Shown: piece after piece, positions 50,665-57,531 of the stretch
Numbering within the stretch: the first letter of the stretch is position 1
How the letters are laid out: each line of letters opens with the position of its first letter
From: CAG-238 sp963601575
GTDB lineage: Bacteria > Bacillota > Clostridia > Peptostreptococcales > Anaerovoracaceae
Length of the DNA: 59,285 nucleotides
Reading direction: 5' to 3'
Assembly (NCBI GenBank): GCA_963601575.1
Contig: CAVCFO010000009.1
Coordinates: forward strand, 1 to 59,285
Position numbers and translations under genes: made by a program
Notes under the pieces: model-generated
What the model was told of the DNA's origin: nothing
Database searches by the model: none
The model's input: the letters and a program-made list of their open reading frames with translations, nothing else

Positions 50665-50944
50665 AAATACGAATGCGAAGGCCGGCGCGATGCGCGTGAG
50701 GGTGATCTGCCCCGATGAGACCATCTTCGATGACGATGCACAGAGCGTGATCATCAAGACAAGCGACGGCTACGAAGGCTTCCTCAAGGGGAGAGCCCCA
50801 TGTGCGAGGCTGCTTGCCGATGACGGCCAGGTGAGAGTGCGAAGGGCAGGCTCTGACTTTGAAATCATAAAAACAAAGGGCGGATTTGCCTGTATGGACG
50901 GAACTCTGACAATATATGCAGACGAAGCAGAATGGGAAAAATAA
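50648..50944 (+). CDS. atpC: ATP synthase F1 subunit epsilon, short form lacking the C-terminal helices
   Basis: Only 98 residues. The beta-sandwich domain is complete: RVRVICPDETIFDDDAQSVIIKT, DGYEGFLKGRAPCARLL, VRVRRAGSDFEIIKTKGGFACMDGTLTIYAD. The stop follows a few residues later, where a typical epsilon has about 45 more residues forming two regulatory helices. The start at 50648 overlaps atpD by 17 bases; Met at 50690 is an alternative. The stop codon lies in an A/T tract (ATAAAATAAA) only 15 bases before the assembly gap, so truncation by assembly error cannot be excluded. Confidence 0.85.
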   Translation: MADADKNTNAKAGAMRVRVICPDETIFDDDAQSVIIKTSDGYEGFLKGRAPCARLLADDGQVRVRRAGSDFEIIKTKGGFACMDGTLTIYADEAEWEK

Positions 50945-50958
50945 AATAAAATAAAAAA

Positions 50959-51739
50959 NNNNNNNNNNNNNNNNNNNNNNNNNNNNNNNNNNNNNNNNNN
51001 NNNNNNNNNNNNNNNNNNNNNNNNNNNNNNNNNNNNNNNNNNNNNNNNNNNNNNNNNNNNNNNNNNNNNNNNNNNNNNNNNNNNNNNNNNNNNNNNNNNN
51101 NNNNNNNNNNNNNNNNNNNNNNNNNNNNNNNNNNNNNNNNNNNNNNNNNNNNNNNNNNNNNNNNNNNNNNNNNNNNNNNNNNNNNNNNNNNNNNNNNNNN
51201 NNNNNNNNNNNNNNNNNNNNNNNNNNNNNNNNNNNNNNNNNNNNNNNNNNNNNNNNNNNNNNNNNNNNNNNNNNNNNNNNNNNNNNNNNNNNNNNNNNNN
51301 NNNNNNNNNNNNNNNNNNNNNNNNNNNNNNNNNNNNNNNNNNNNNNNNNNNNNNNNNNNNNNNNNNNNNNNNNNNNNNNNNNNNNNNNNNNNNNNNNNNN
51401 NNNNNNNNNNNNNNNNNNNNNNNNNNNNNNNNNNNNNNNNNNNNNNNNNNNNNNNNNNNNNNNNNNNNNNNNNNNNNNNNNNNNNNNNNNNNNNNNNNNN
51501 NNNNNNNNNNNNNNNNNNNNNNNNNNNNNNNNNNNNNNNNNNNNNNNNNNNNNNNNNNNNNNNNNNNNNNNNNNNNNNNNNNNNNNNNNNNNNNNNNNNN
51601 NNNNNNNNNNNNNNNNNNNNNNNNNNNNNNNNNNNNNNNNNNNNNNNNNNNNNNNNNNNNNNNNNNNNNNNNNNNNNNNNNNNNNNNNNNNNNNNNNNNN
51701 NNNNNNNNNNNNNNNNNNNNNNNNNNNNNNNNNNNNNNN
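50959..51739. other. Assembly gap (781 N)
   Basis: Undetermined bases between the end of atpC and the sigma-54 activator gene. Any gene, promoter or terminator between these two operons is invisible here. Confidence 0.99.
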
Positions 51740-51760
51740 GCGAAAGGAGCTATAAGGCGC

Positions 51761-53188
51761 ATGAACGAAAAATACTACAAGAAAATCATAGAAGGGCTGC
51801 TTGAGCTTATCGACGAGGGCGTCTATATCGTTGACAGCGAGGGCGTTGGCATATTTTATAATAATGCCATGGCATCGATGGAGAAGGTGAATATGGACGA
51901 CGTGCTGGGGAAGAAATTCCACGAGGCATTTCCGGACTTTCGGCTTGGCGAAAGCACCATGTTTCGGGCGCTGACAAAGAAAGAAGCAACCCTCAAACAG
52001 CAGCAGACCTACAAGAACCTCTACGGCAAGGAAATTACCACCATAAACAGCACCCTGCCAATCATTGTGGACGGCGAGGCGGTTGCCGCGCTGGAGGTAG
52101 CAAAGGACATAACGGACATACGCAAGATGTCAGATAAGCTCCTAAAACTCCAAGAAAATACCATCGAAAAGGTCGCAGGAACCCTTTCCGGTAGAGAAGA
52201 AATAACCCTCCCTGCCGGGATAAAGAAATATACCTTTGAGGATATCTATGGAGAAAATACGTCCTTCAAGGAGGTCGTATCGCGGGCAAGGAGGGCCGCC
52301 GGAAACGATGCCAACGTCTTTATCTACGGTGAGACCGGAACGGGCAAGGAGCTTTTCGCCCAGAGCATCCATTATGCGAGCGCGAGAAAGGATAAGCCCT
52401 TCCTTGCTCAGAACTGCGCAGCGATCCCGGAGACGCTGCTAGAGGGCATCCTTTTCGGAACCACGAAGGGAAGCTTTACCGGAGCGATGGACCGGGCAGG
52501 ACTCTTCGAGCAGGCAAACGGCGGAACATTGCTGCTTGACGAGATCAGCGCCATGCCATATGATTTGCAAAGCAAACTCCTGCGGGTGCTTCAAGAAAAC
52601 TATGTAAGGCGCATCGGGGGAAACAAGGATATTCCGATCGCGGTCCGCATCATAGCAACCGTAAACGAGCCGCCCGAGGAGCTCATCGCCGCGGGCAAGC
52701 TCCGAAAGGACCTTTATTACAGGCTCAATGTAATAAATATTTCAATACCGCCGCTTCGGGAAAGGCTGGACGACATACCTATCCTGACGGAGCGTTTTCT
52801 CGAAAAGCACAACAAGCGCTTCGGCAAGGAACTGTGGATGGTCGCAGACGAAGCCAACAGGAAGCTGCAAAAATATGACTATCCGGGCAATGTCAGGGAG
52901 CTTGAGAATATCATCGAGCAGGCTGTATCCATGGCAGATAGAGAGCATATCCTCACGGAGAAGCTCCTGAGCATGCCGGGCAGCGCCAAACGGCCGAAGC
53001 GACCGGAATTCGAATATGCGGCCGATAGGCCTCTGGACGAATATCTGGATGCCATCGAGGAGCGCATCATAACAGAGGCACTCGTCGCCTGGGACGGGAA
53101 CATCAGCAAGGCTGCGAGCGCCCTGCAGATAAAACGCCAGACCCTCCAGCATAAGCTGAAGAAATATCATATATTTGATCCGAAATAA
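51761..53188 (+). CDS. Sigma-54-dependent transcriptional activator (PAS-AAA-Fis type)
   Basis: A 475-residue enhancer-binding protein. A PAS sensor domain (about 10-125) has the opening ELIDEGVYIVDSEGVGIFYNNA. The AAA domain carries Walker A GETGTGKE (190-197), sigma-54 contact loop GSFTGA (237-242, variant of GAFTGA), Walker B GTLLLDEISAMP and LRKDLYYRLNVINISIPPLRER. The C-terminal Fis-type helix-turn-helix has SKAASALQIKRQTLQHKLKKY. There is no receiver domain, so it probably senses a small molecule through PAS, in the manner of RocR-like regulators. Predicted sigma-54 regulators of ornithine catabolism are known in Clostridiales, and the sigma-54 promoter of ord is 330 bases downstream. 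AAAGGAGC precedes the ATG. The upstream region is lost in the gap. Confidence 0.93.
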   Translation: MNEKYYKKIIEGLLELIDEGVYIVDSEGVGIFYNNAMASMEKVNMDDVLGKKFHEAFPDFRLGESTMFRALTKKEATLKQQQTYKNLYGKEITTINSTLPIIVDGEAVAALEVAKDITDIRKMSDKLLKLQENTIEKVAGTLSGREEITLPAGIKKYTFEDIYGENTSFKEVVSRARRAAGNDANVFIYGETGTGKELFAQSIHYASARKDKPFLAQNCAAIPETLLEGILFGTTKGSFTGAMDRAGLFEQANGGTLLLDEISAMPYDLQSKLLRVLQENYVRRIGGNKDIPIAVRIIATVNEPPEELIAAGKLRKDLYYRLNVINISIPPLRERLDDIPILTERFLEKHNKRFGKELWMVADEANRKLQKYDYPGNVRELENIIEQAVSMADREHILTEKLLSMPGSAKRPKRPEFEYAADRPLDEYLDAIEERIITEALVAWDGNISKAASALQIKRQTLQHKLKKYHIFDPK

Positions 53189-53303
53189 AAGGATATGCCG
53201 ACTATATGCCGAAAATGACATGTTGAAAGGCATGATCTGAACAAGAACCGAAAAAGAACCGAGCAAGAACCGAAAAAGATCTGAAAAAGGCATGCCGCGA
53301 TAT

Positions 53304-53340
53304 GCAAAAAAACTTGCACCAACTATGCAAGTTTTTTTGC
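53304..53340 (+). terminator. Terminator after the sigma-54 activator gene
   Basis: Perfect 15-bp stem GCAAAAAAACTTGCA (53304-53318) / TGCAAGTTTTTTTGC (53326-53340) over seven bases. The T-rich arm provides the release tract. It also separates the activator from the ord operon. Confidence 0.85.
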
Positions 53341-53384
53341 GTTTTGGGAGAGCTTTGACCTTTGACATCCGGAGAAAACGATGG

Positions 53385-53401
53385 CTTGCTCCTTGAGCAA
53401 G
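53385..53401 (+). promoter_or_regulatory. Upstream palindrome, candidate binding site of the sigma-54 activator
   Basis: CTTGCTC (53385-53391), CTT, GAGCAAG (53395-53401): perfect 7-base arms. It lies 117 bases upstream of the -24 element, the normal distance for a sigma-54 enhancer. Confidence 0.6.
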
Positions 53402-53517
53402 TGAAAATCCGTGCCGAAATTGGAATTTTGCACAGAAAAAAGTACAAAACCACCTCGAAAATTGTGCCGGAGACAAGTTTTTCGCCGAAACAAGTATACA
53501 TTGTTCAACGGGCTGCG

Positions 53518-53533
53518 TGGCACATCTTTTGCT
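53518..53533 (+). promoter_or_regulatory. Sigma-54 promoter of the ornithine operon
   Basis: TGGCAC (53518-53523), five bases, TTGCT (53529-53533). GG and GC are separated by exactly 10 bases, a perfect match to the -24/-12 consensus. It is 55 bases before the ord start codon. Confidence 0.9.
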
Positions 53534-53588
53534 TATATCTATGATATGTTTAGAAAAACAAATATTGTTTTGAAAAGGAGAATGTGAA

Positions 53589-54650
53589 ATGAAAAATGTA
53601 AAAGTAATCCTTTGGGGACTTGGCGCTATGGGCGGCGGCATCGGAAAGATGCTCGCAAAGAAAAAAGGCGTTGACATCGTTGGCGCAATCGACATCGGAG
53701 ACAAGCTCGGCAAGAGCCTCTATGATGTAGTTCCGGGAATCGTAAAGGGCGACAGAGAAGATGTTATCGTTGGAACTGCCGAAGAAGTTATCAAACCGGG
53801 CGTAGCAGACATCGTAGTTGTTTGCACGAATTCCTTCACAAGAGACGTATATGACAAATTGGTTTTCGTAATGGAAAAGGGAATGAACGTAATCACTTCC
53901 GCAGAAGAGATGGCTTACCCGCAGGCTCAGGAACCTGAACTAGCAAAGAAGCTTGACGAAATCGCAAAGAAGAATGGCGTTTCCGTAATGGGTACAGGCA
54001 TCAACCCGGGTCTCATCATGGACCTTCTGGTAATCCTTTGGACCGCGGCTTGCGAAGAGGTTAACCACGTAACTTCAAGAAGAGTTAACTCCTTGTCACC
54101 GTTCGGACCTGCCGTAATGGAAGAACAGGGCATCGGCATCTCCGTTGAAGAATTCAACAGAAGAAAGGCAGAAGGCACGATGGCAGGACATGTTGGATTT
54201 GCAGAATCCACGATGATGATATGCGATGCTCTTGGCTGGAAGTGGGAAGACTTCGGTCAGGATATGGAACCGATCGTAACAGATGTTGACAGAAAATCGC
54301 CTTATGGCTTCGCAGCAGCAGGAGATGTTGCAGGCGTTGCAATGAAGGGCTGGGTAAATATTGACGGCCAGAGAAAGATCGACATGGATCACCCGCAGCA
54401 GATCGAGCCTGAACAGGTTGGCGTTCACACCGGCGACTATGTAATCCTCGACGCTGTTCCGCCGGTAAATATGGTAAATACTCCGGAGATCGAAGGCGGC
54501 ATCGGAACCATGGCTATGATCATGAACTGCATTCCGCATTGCATCAACGCAGCTCCTGGACTTAAGACCATGATCGATATCCCTGTACCGCATGCAATCA
54601 TGGGAGACTTTAGAGACCTTATCGACGAGGACAAGAAGATCGTTAAGTAA
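53589..54650 (+). CDS. ord: 2,4-diaminopentanoate dehydrogenase
   Basis: A 353-residue NAD(P)-dependent oxidative deaminase that turns 2,4-diaminopentanoate into 2-amino-4-ketopentanoate, the step after ornithine aminomutase in the oxidative ornithine pathway. Rossmann fold VILWGLGAMGGGIGKMLAKKKGVDIVGAIDI at the start, then VVCTNSF, TSAEEMAYP, MGTGINPGLIMDLLVI and a C-terminal IGTMAMIMNCIPHCINAAPGLKTMIDIP. This is the DapB-like family with the Ord pattern. AAAGGAGAATG precedes the ATG. Expression should depend on sigma-54. Downstream order is ord-oraS-oraE with no ortA or ortB in between. Confidence 0.93.
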   Translation: MKNVKVILWGLGAMGGGIGKMLAKKKGVDIVGAIDIGDKLGKSLYDVVPGIVKGDREDVIVGTAEEVIKPGVADIVVVCTNSFTRDVYDKLVFVMEKGMNVITSAEEMAYPQAQEPELAKKLDEIAKKNGVSVMGTGINPGLIMDLLVILWTAACEEVNHVTSRRVNSLSPFGPAVMEEQGIGISVEEFNRRKAEGTMAGHVGFAESTMMICDALGWKWEDFGQDMEPIVTDVDRKSPYGFAAAGDVAGVAMKGWVNIDGQRKIDMDHPQQIEPEQVGVHTGDYVILDAVPPVNMVNTPEIEGGIGTMAMIMNCIPHCINAAPGLKTMIDIPVPHAIMGDFRDLIDEDKKIVK

Positions 54651-54655
54651 CAGGC

Positions 54656-54731
54656 TCTTTTGCTTATATCCGGCACGCGCCGCACAGCCGGCGCTGCCGC
54701 TACGGTGCTGCCGCATAGTCGGAGCTGCCGC
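54656..54731 (+). repeat. ord-oraS spacer: copied 15-base -12 segment and three GCTGCCGC repeats
   Basis: Just after the ord stop, 54656-54670 repeats 15 bases of the sigma-54 promoter (53525-53539) but without a -24 element. It is followed by GC-rich sequence with GCTGCCGC at 54693-54700, 54707-54714 and 54724-54731. The oraS ribosome site follows. No coding sequence is visible here. Confidence 0.75.
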
Positions 54732-54775
54732 ATGGAAAATTTAATTCGCAATTAAATGAAAGGAACTTAAGAAGG

Positions 54776-55138
54776 ATGAAAAGAGAAGACGATTTTGCGG
54801 TAAGAAGACAGCATCTTGCAAATCTTACTGACGAAGAACTTTACAATCGATTCTGGGAATTGATCGCAAAGGTTGACGAGCCGCTCCTTGAGCTCGGCTA
54901 CAAGAATACCACGCCATCTGTTGAGCGTGCGGTACTCCTGAGAATGGGAGTATCCTCACTTGACTGTATGCCGATCGTAAACCACTGCATGGACCACGGC
55001 CTTATGGGAAAGGGCGCAGGCCACTGCGTTTACAAGTTATCAAAATTAGAGGACATCTCTATCCGCGACGCCTCCATCAAGCTGGCAAAGGGCGAGGGCT
55101 GGGATAAAGTTGCCGCAGCATTCAAGGGAGGTAAGTAA
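54776..55138 (+). CDS. oraS: D-ornithine 4,5-aminomutase, small subunit OraS
   Basis: A 120-residue subunit that pairs with OraE to form the B12- and PLP-dependent enzyme moving the terminal amino group of D-ornithine to C4. The sequence FAVRRQHLANLTDEELYNRFWELI and MGFSSLD-like MGVSSLDCMPIVNHCMDHGLMGKGAGHCVYKLSK is characteristic. Length agrees with the known small subunit (about 120). Its stop is one base before the oraE start codon. Confidence 0.93.
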   Translation: MKREDDFAVRRQHLANLTDEELYNRFWELIAKVDEPLLELGYKNTTPSVERAVLLRMGVSSLDCMPIVNHCMDHGLMGKGAGHCVYKLSKLEDISIRDASIKLAKGEGWDKVAAAFKGGK

Positions 55139-55139
55139 G

Positions 55140-57386
55140 ATGATTTTGAAGCCAAATGAAAAACTCGATGTAGTTGAATTACTTAAAGACCTTGACAAAT
55201 ACGAACCGAGAAGACGCGAATGGGTTTGGAGAGAAAGAGCTGAAGACCAGCACCTCGGACAGTTCGAATATCACGAAATTTCAAAGAGCCTGAAAAACTC
55301 TGTTCCGCTTCCGCCGGCAAAATTCCTCGAGAATATCGACCCGCAGCCGATGCAGACCATCACAACCGAGATCGCATCCGGCAGATTCGAGGACGATATC
55401 AGAAGAATGAGAATGGCAGCATGGCACGGCGCTGACCACCTGATGGTTATCAGGCACATGGGTCAGTCCCACATCGACGGACTTATGGAAGGCACCCCGC
55501 AGGGTATCGGCGGCGTTCCTATCACCCGCAAACAGGTAAGAGCCCAGAGAAAGGCTATCGACCTCATCGAAGACGAAGTTGGTCGTCCGATCAACTACCA
55601 TTCATATATCTCCGGCGTTGCAGGCCCTGATATTGCCGTAATGTTTGCAGAAGAAGGAATCAACGGCGCTCACCAGGACCCGCAGTACAACGTACTTTAC
55701 AGAGACGTTAACATGGTAAGATCCTTCGTAGACGCCTGCGAATCCAAGAAAGTCATGGCTTGGTCAGGAATGCTGCAGATCGACGGCGCTCACAACGCAA
55801 ACGCAACAGCAAGAGACGCGTGGAAGGTAATGCCTGAGCTCATCGTTCAGCACGCAATTAACTCGTACTTCTCCGAAAAAGTAGGAATAAAGCCTGAGAA
55901 CATTTCGCTTTCGACAGTTCCGCCGACAGCAACTCCTGCGCCTTGTATGTATATGGACCTTCCATATGCGGTGGCGCTGAGAGACTTCTGCGGCAGATAC
56001 AAGATGAGGGCTCAGATGAATACCAAGTACATCCAGTCCTCGGCACGTGAAGCTACGGTAACTCACGTAATGAATATGTTTATTTCCAAGCTCACCAGCG
56101 CGGATATCCAGTCGACTATAACACCGGACGAAGGCAGAAACGTTCCATGGCACATCTATAACATCGAAGCTACCGACACCGCAAAGCAGACTCTTATCGG
56201 CCTGGACGGACTCATGGAAATGGTAGAGCTTAAGAAGGACGGCCCGCTGAGAGAAAACGCAAGAGAGCTCAAAGAAAGAGCCGTATTATATGTAGAAGAG
56301 ATCCTCGAAGTTGGCGGATATTTCAACGCCGTTCAGGAAGGCTTCTTCGTAGACTCCGGAAAATATCCTGAGAGAAACGGCGACGGTATCGCTCGTAAGA
56401 TCGACGGCGGATTCGGCGCAGGCTTCATCTTCGAAAGAGACGAAGACTACATGGCTCCTGTAACTGCTCACTACGGCTACAACAACGTTGAGCAGTACGG
56501 CGGCGACCCAGAGGATCCTGCGGCTCTCATCGGCGGATGCACCTTCGAAGACAGAAGCAAAATCGTCTATATCGACGAGCTAGACGACGAAGACAATGTA
56601 AACAAGAGACTTGAAAAGGTTGCCAAGTACAGAACCGGCGAATGGCTCACTCCGGAAGTTGAGTGGTGCGGCGACAGAGTTATCATGCTCACCATGATGC
56701 TCCCAACAAACAAGAGAGTTGCAGAGGCTGCGGCTGTTGAACTTGGCAAAAAGCTCGGCCTTGTTGACCCTGAGGTTATCTCCGCAGAGGTTATGCAAGA
56801 AGCAGAAGGCACCAGAATCGAGCTTAAGGGCAGAGTTGACTTCGACATCGACCTAAAGAACCTCGTAGTTCCGCCGGAGCCATATGTAATGAGCGACAAG
56901 GAACTCTACGACGAGTTCGAAGGCCACGAACACATGAAGGTTGTTTGCGGCACGGTAGGCGATGACGAACACTCCGTAGGTATGAGAGAGATCATCAACA
57001 TCAAACACGGCGGAATCGAAAAGTGGGGTATCGAGTGCGTTTACCTCGGAACTTCCGTGCCGGTTGAGAAGATGGTTGACGCCTGCATCGAGGAAAACGC
57101 TCAGGCGATCCTGGCATCCACAATCATTTCACACGACAACGTTCACTACAAGAACATGAAGAGAATCCACGAACTGTGCGTAGAAAAGGGTATCAGAGAC
57201 AAGGTTATCATCTGCGCAGGCGGCACTCAGGTTATCCCTGAAGAGGCAGTCAAGACCGGTATCGACATGGGCTTTGGCAGAAACTCCCACGGTATCGACG
57301 TTGCAACATTCCTCGCACAGGAAAGACAGAGAAGACGCGGCGAGGTTCCTCACGGATTCAGACCGGAAGATCTCAAGGAGGACTAG
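55140..57386 (+). CDS. oraE: D-ornithine 4,5-aminomutase, large subunit OraE
   Basis: A 748-residue catalytic subunit binding adenosylcobalamin and PLP. The N-terminal TIM-barrel region has MRMAAWHGADHLMVIRHMGQSH and GGVPITRKQVRAQRKA. The C-terminal Rossmann domain has the cobalamin motif D609-x-H611-x-x-G614 in GDDEHSVG. Lys622 lies 11 residues after the histidine, where the PLP Schiff-base lysine of OraE is expected. The start at 55140 has GGAGG eight bases upstream; the frame is open ten codons earlier inside oraS. D-ornithine supply requires ornithine racemase, not seen in the window. Confidence 0.95.
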   Translation: MILKPNEKLDVVELLKDLDKYEPRRREWVWRERAEDQHLGQFEYHEISKSLKNSVPLPPAKFLENIDPQPMQTITTEIASGRFEDDIRRMRMAAWHGADHLMVIRHMGQSHIDGLMEGTPQGIGGVPITRKQVRAQRKAIDLIEDEVGRPINYHSYISGVAGPDIAVMFAEEGINGAHQDPQYNVLYRDVNMVRSFVDACESKKVMAWSGMLQIDGAHNANATARDAWKVMPELIVQHAINSYFSEKVGIKPENISLSTVPPTATPAPCMYMDLPYAVALRDFCGRYKMRAQMNTKYIQSSAREATVTHVMNMFISKLTSADIQSTITPDEGRNVPWHIYNIEATDTAKQTLIGLDGLMEMVELKKDGPLRENARELKERAVLYVEEILEVGGYFNAVQEGFFVDSGKYPERNGDGIARKIDGGFGAGFIFERDEDYMAPVTAHYGYNNVEQYGGDPEDPAALIGGCTFEDRSKIVYIDELDDEDNVNKRLEKVAKYRTGEWLTPEVEWCGDRVIMLTMMLPTNKRVAEAAAVELGKKLGLVDPEVISAEVMQEAEGTRIELKGRVDFDIDLKNLVVPPEPYVMSDKELYDEFEGHEHMKVVCGTVGDDEHSVGMREIINIKHGGIEKWGIECVYLGTSVPVEKMVDACIEENAQAILASTIISHDNVHYKNMKRIHELCVEKGIRDKVIICAGGTQVIPEEAVKTGIDMGFGRNSHGIDVATFLAQERQRRRGEVPHGFRPEDLKED

Positions 57387-57394
57387 GTTCTAGG

Positions 57395-57502
57395 CCGCCT
57401 GCGCATGCACCGCGGGCGGATAAAACATTTCCGGCGCGGAGAGTCGCCGGAAATGGCCATTTCAAAACAATTTGAGGGGGCCGGCCGGAAGGCCCGGCCC
57501 CC
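57395..57502 (+). other. GC-rich hairpin series between oraE and the GlmL-like gene
   Basis: Three consecutive stems: CCGCC/GGCGG (57395-57419), ATTTCCGGCG/CGCCGGAAAT (57427-57454, perfect 10 bp) and GGGGGCCGG/CCGGCCCCC (57476-57502). None is followed by a T run, so mRNA stabilisation, processing or partial attenuation is more likely than termination. Confidence 0.65.
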
Positions 57503-57531
57503 TACTATTATGCAAGAAATAAGGAGACAAA

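Noticed and set aside
50528..51922. Open frames spanning the N run
   Set aside because: They exist only because unknown bases contain no stop codons.
53362..53544. Sixty-codon open frame between the sigma-54 activator and ord
   Set aside because: It starts at TTG without a ribosome site and covers the activator palindrome and the sigma-54 promoter.
54656..54670. Second sigma-54 promoter before oraS
   Set aside because: The -12 part is copied from the ord promoter, but no GG-containing -24 element stands at the required distance.
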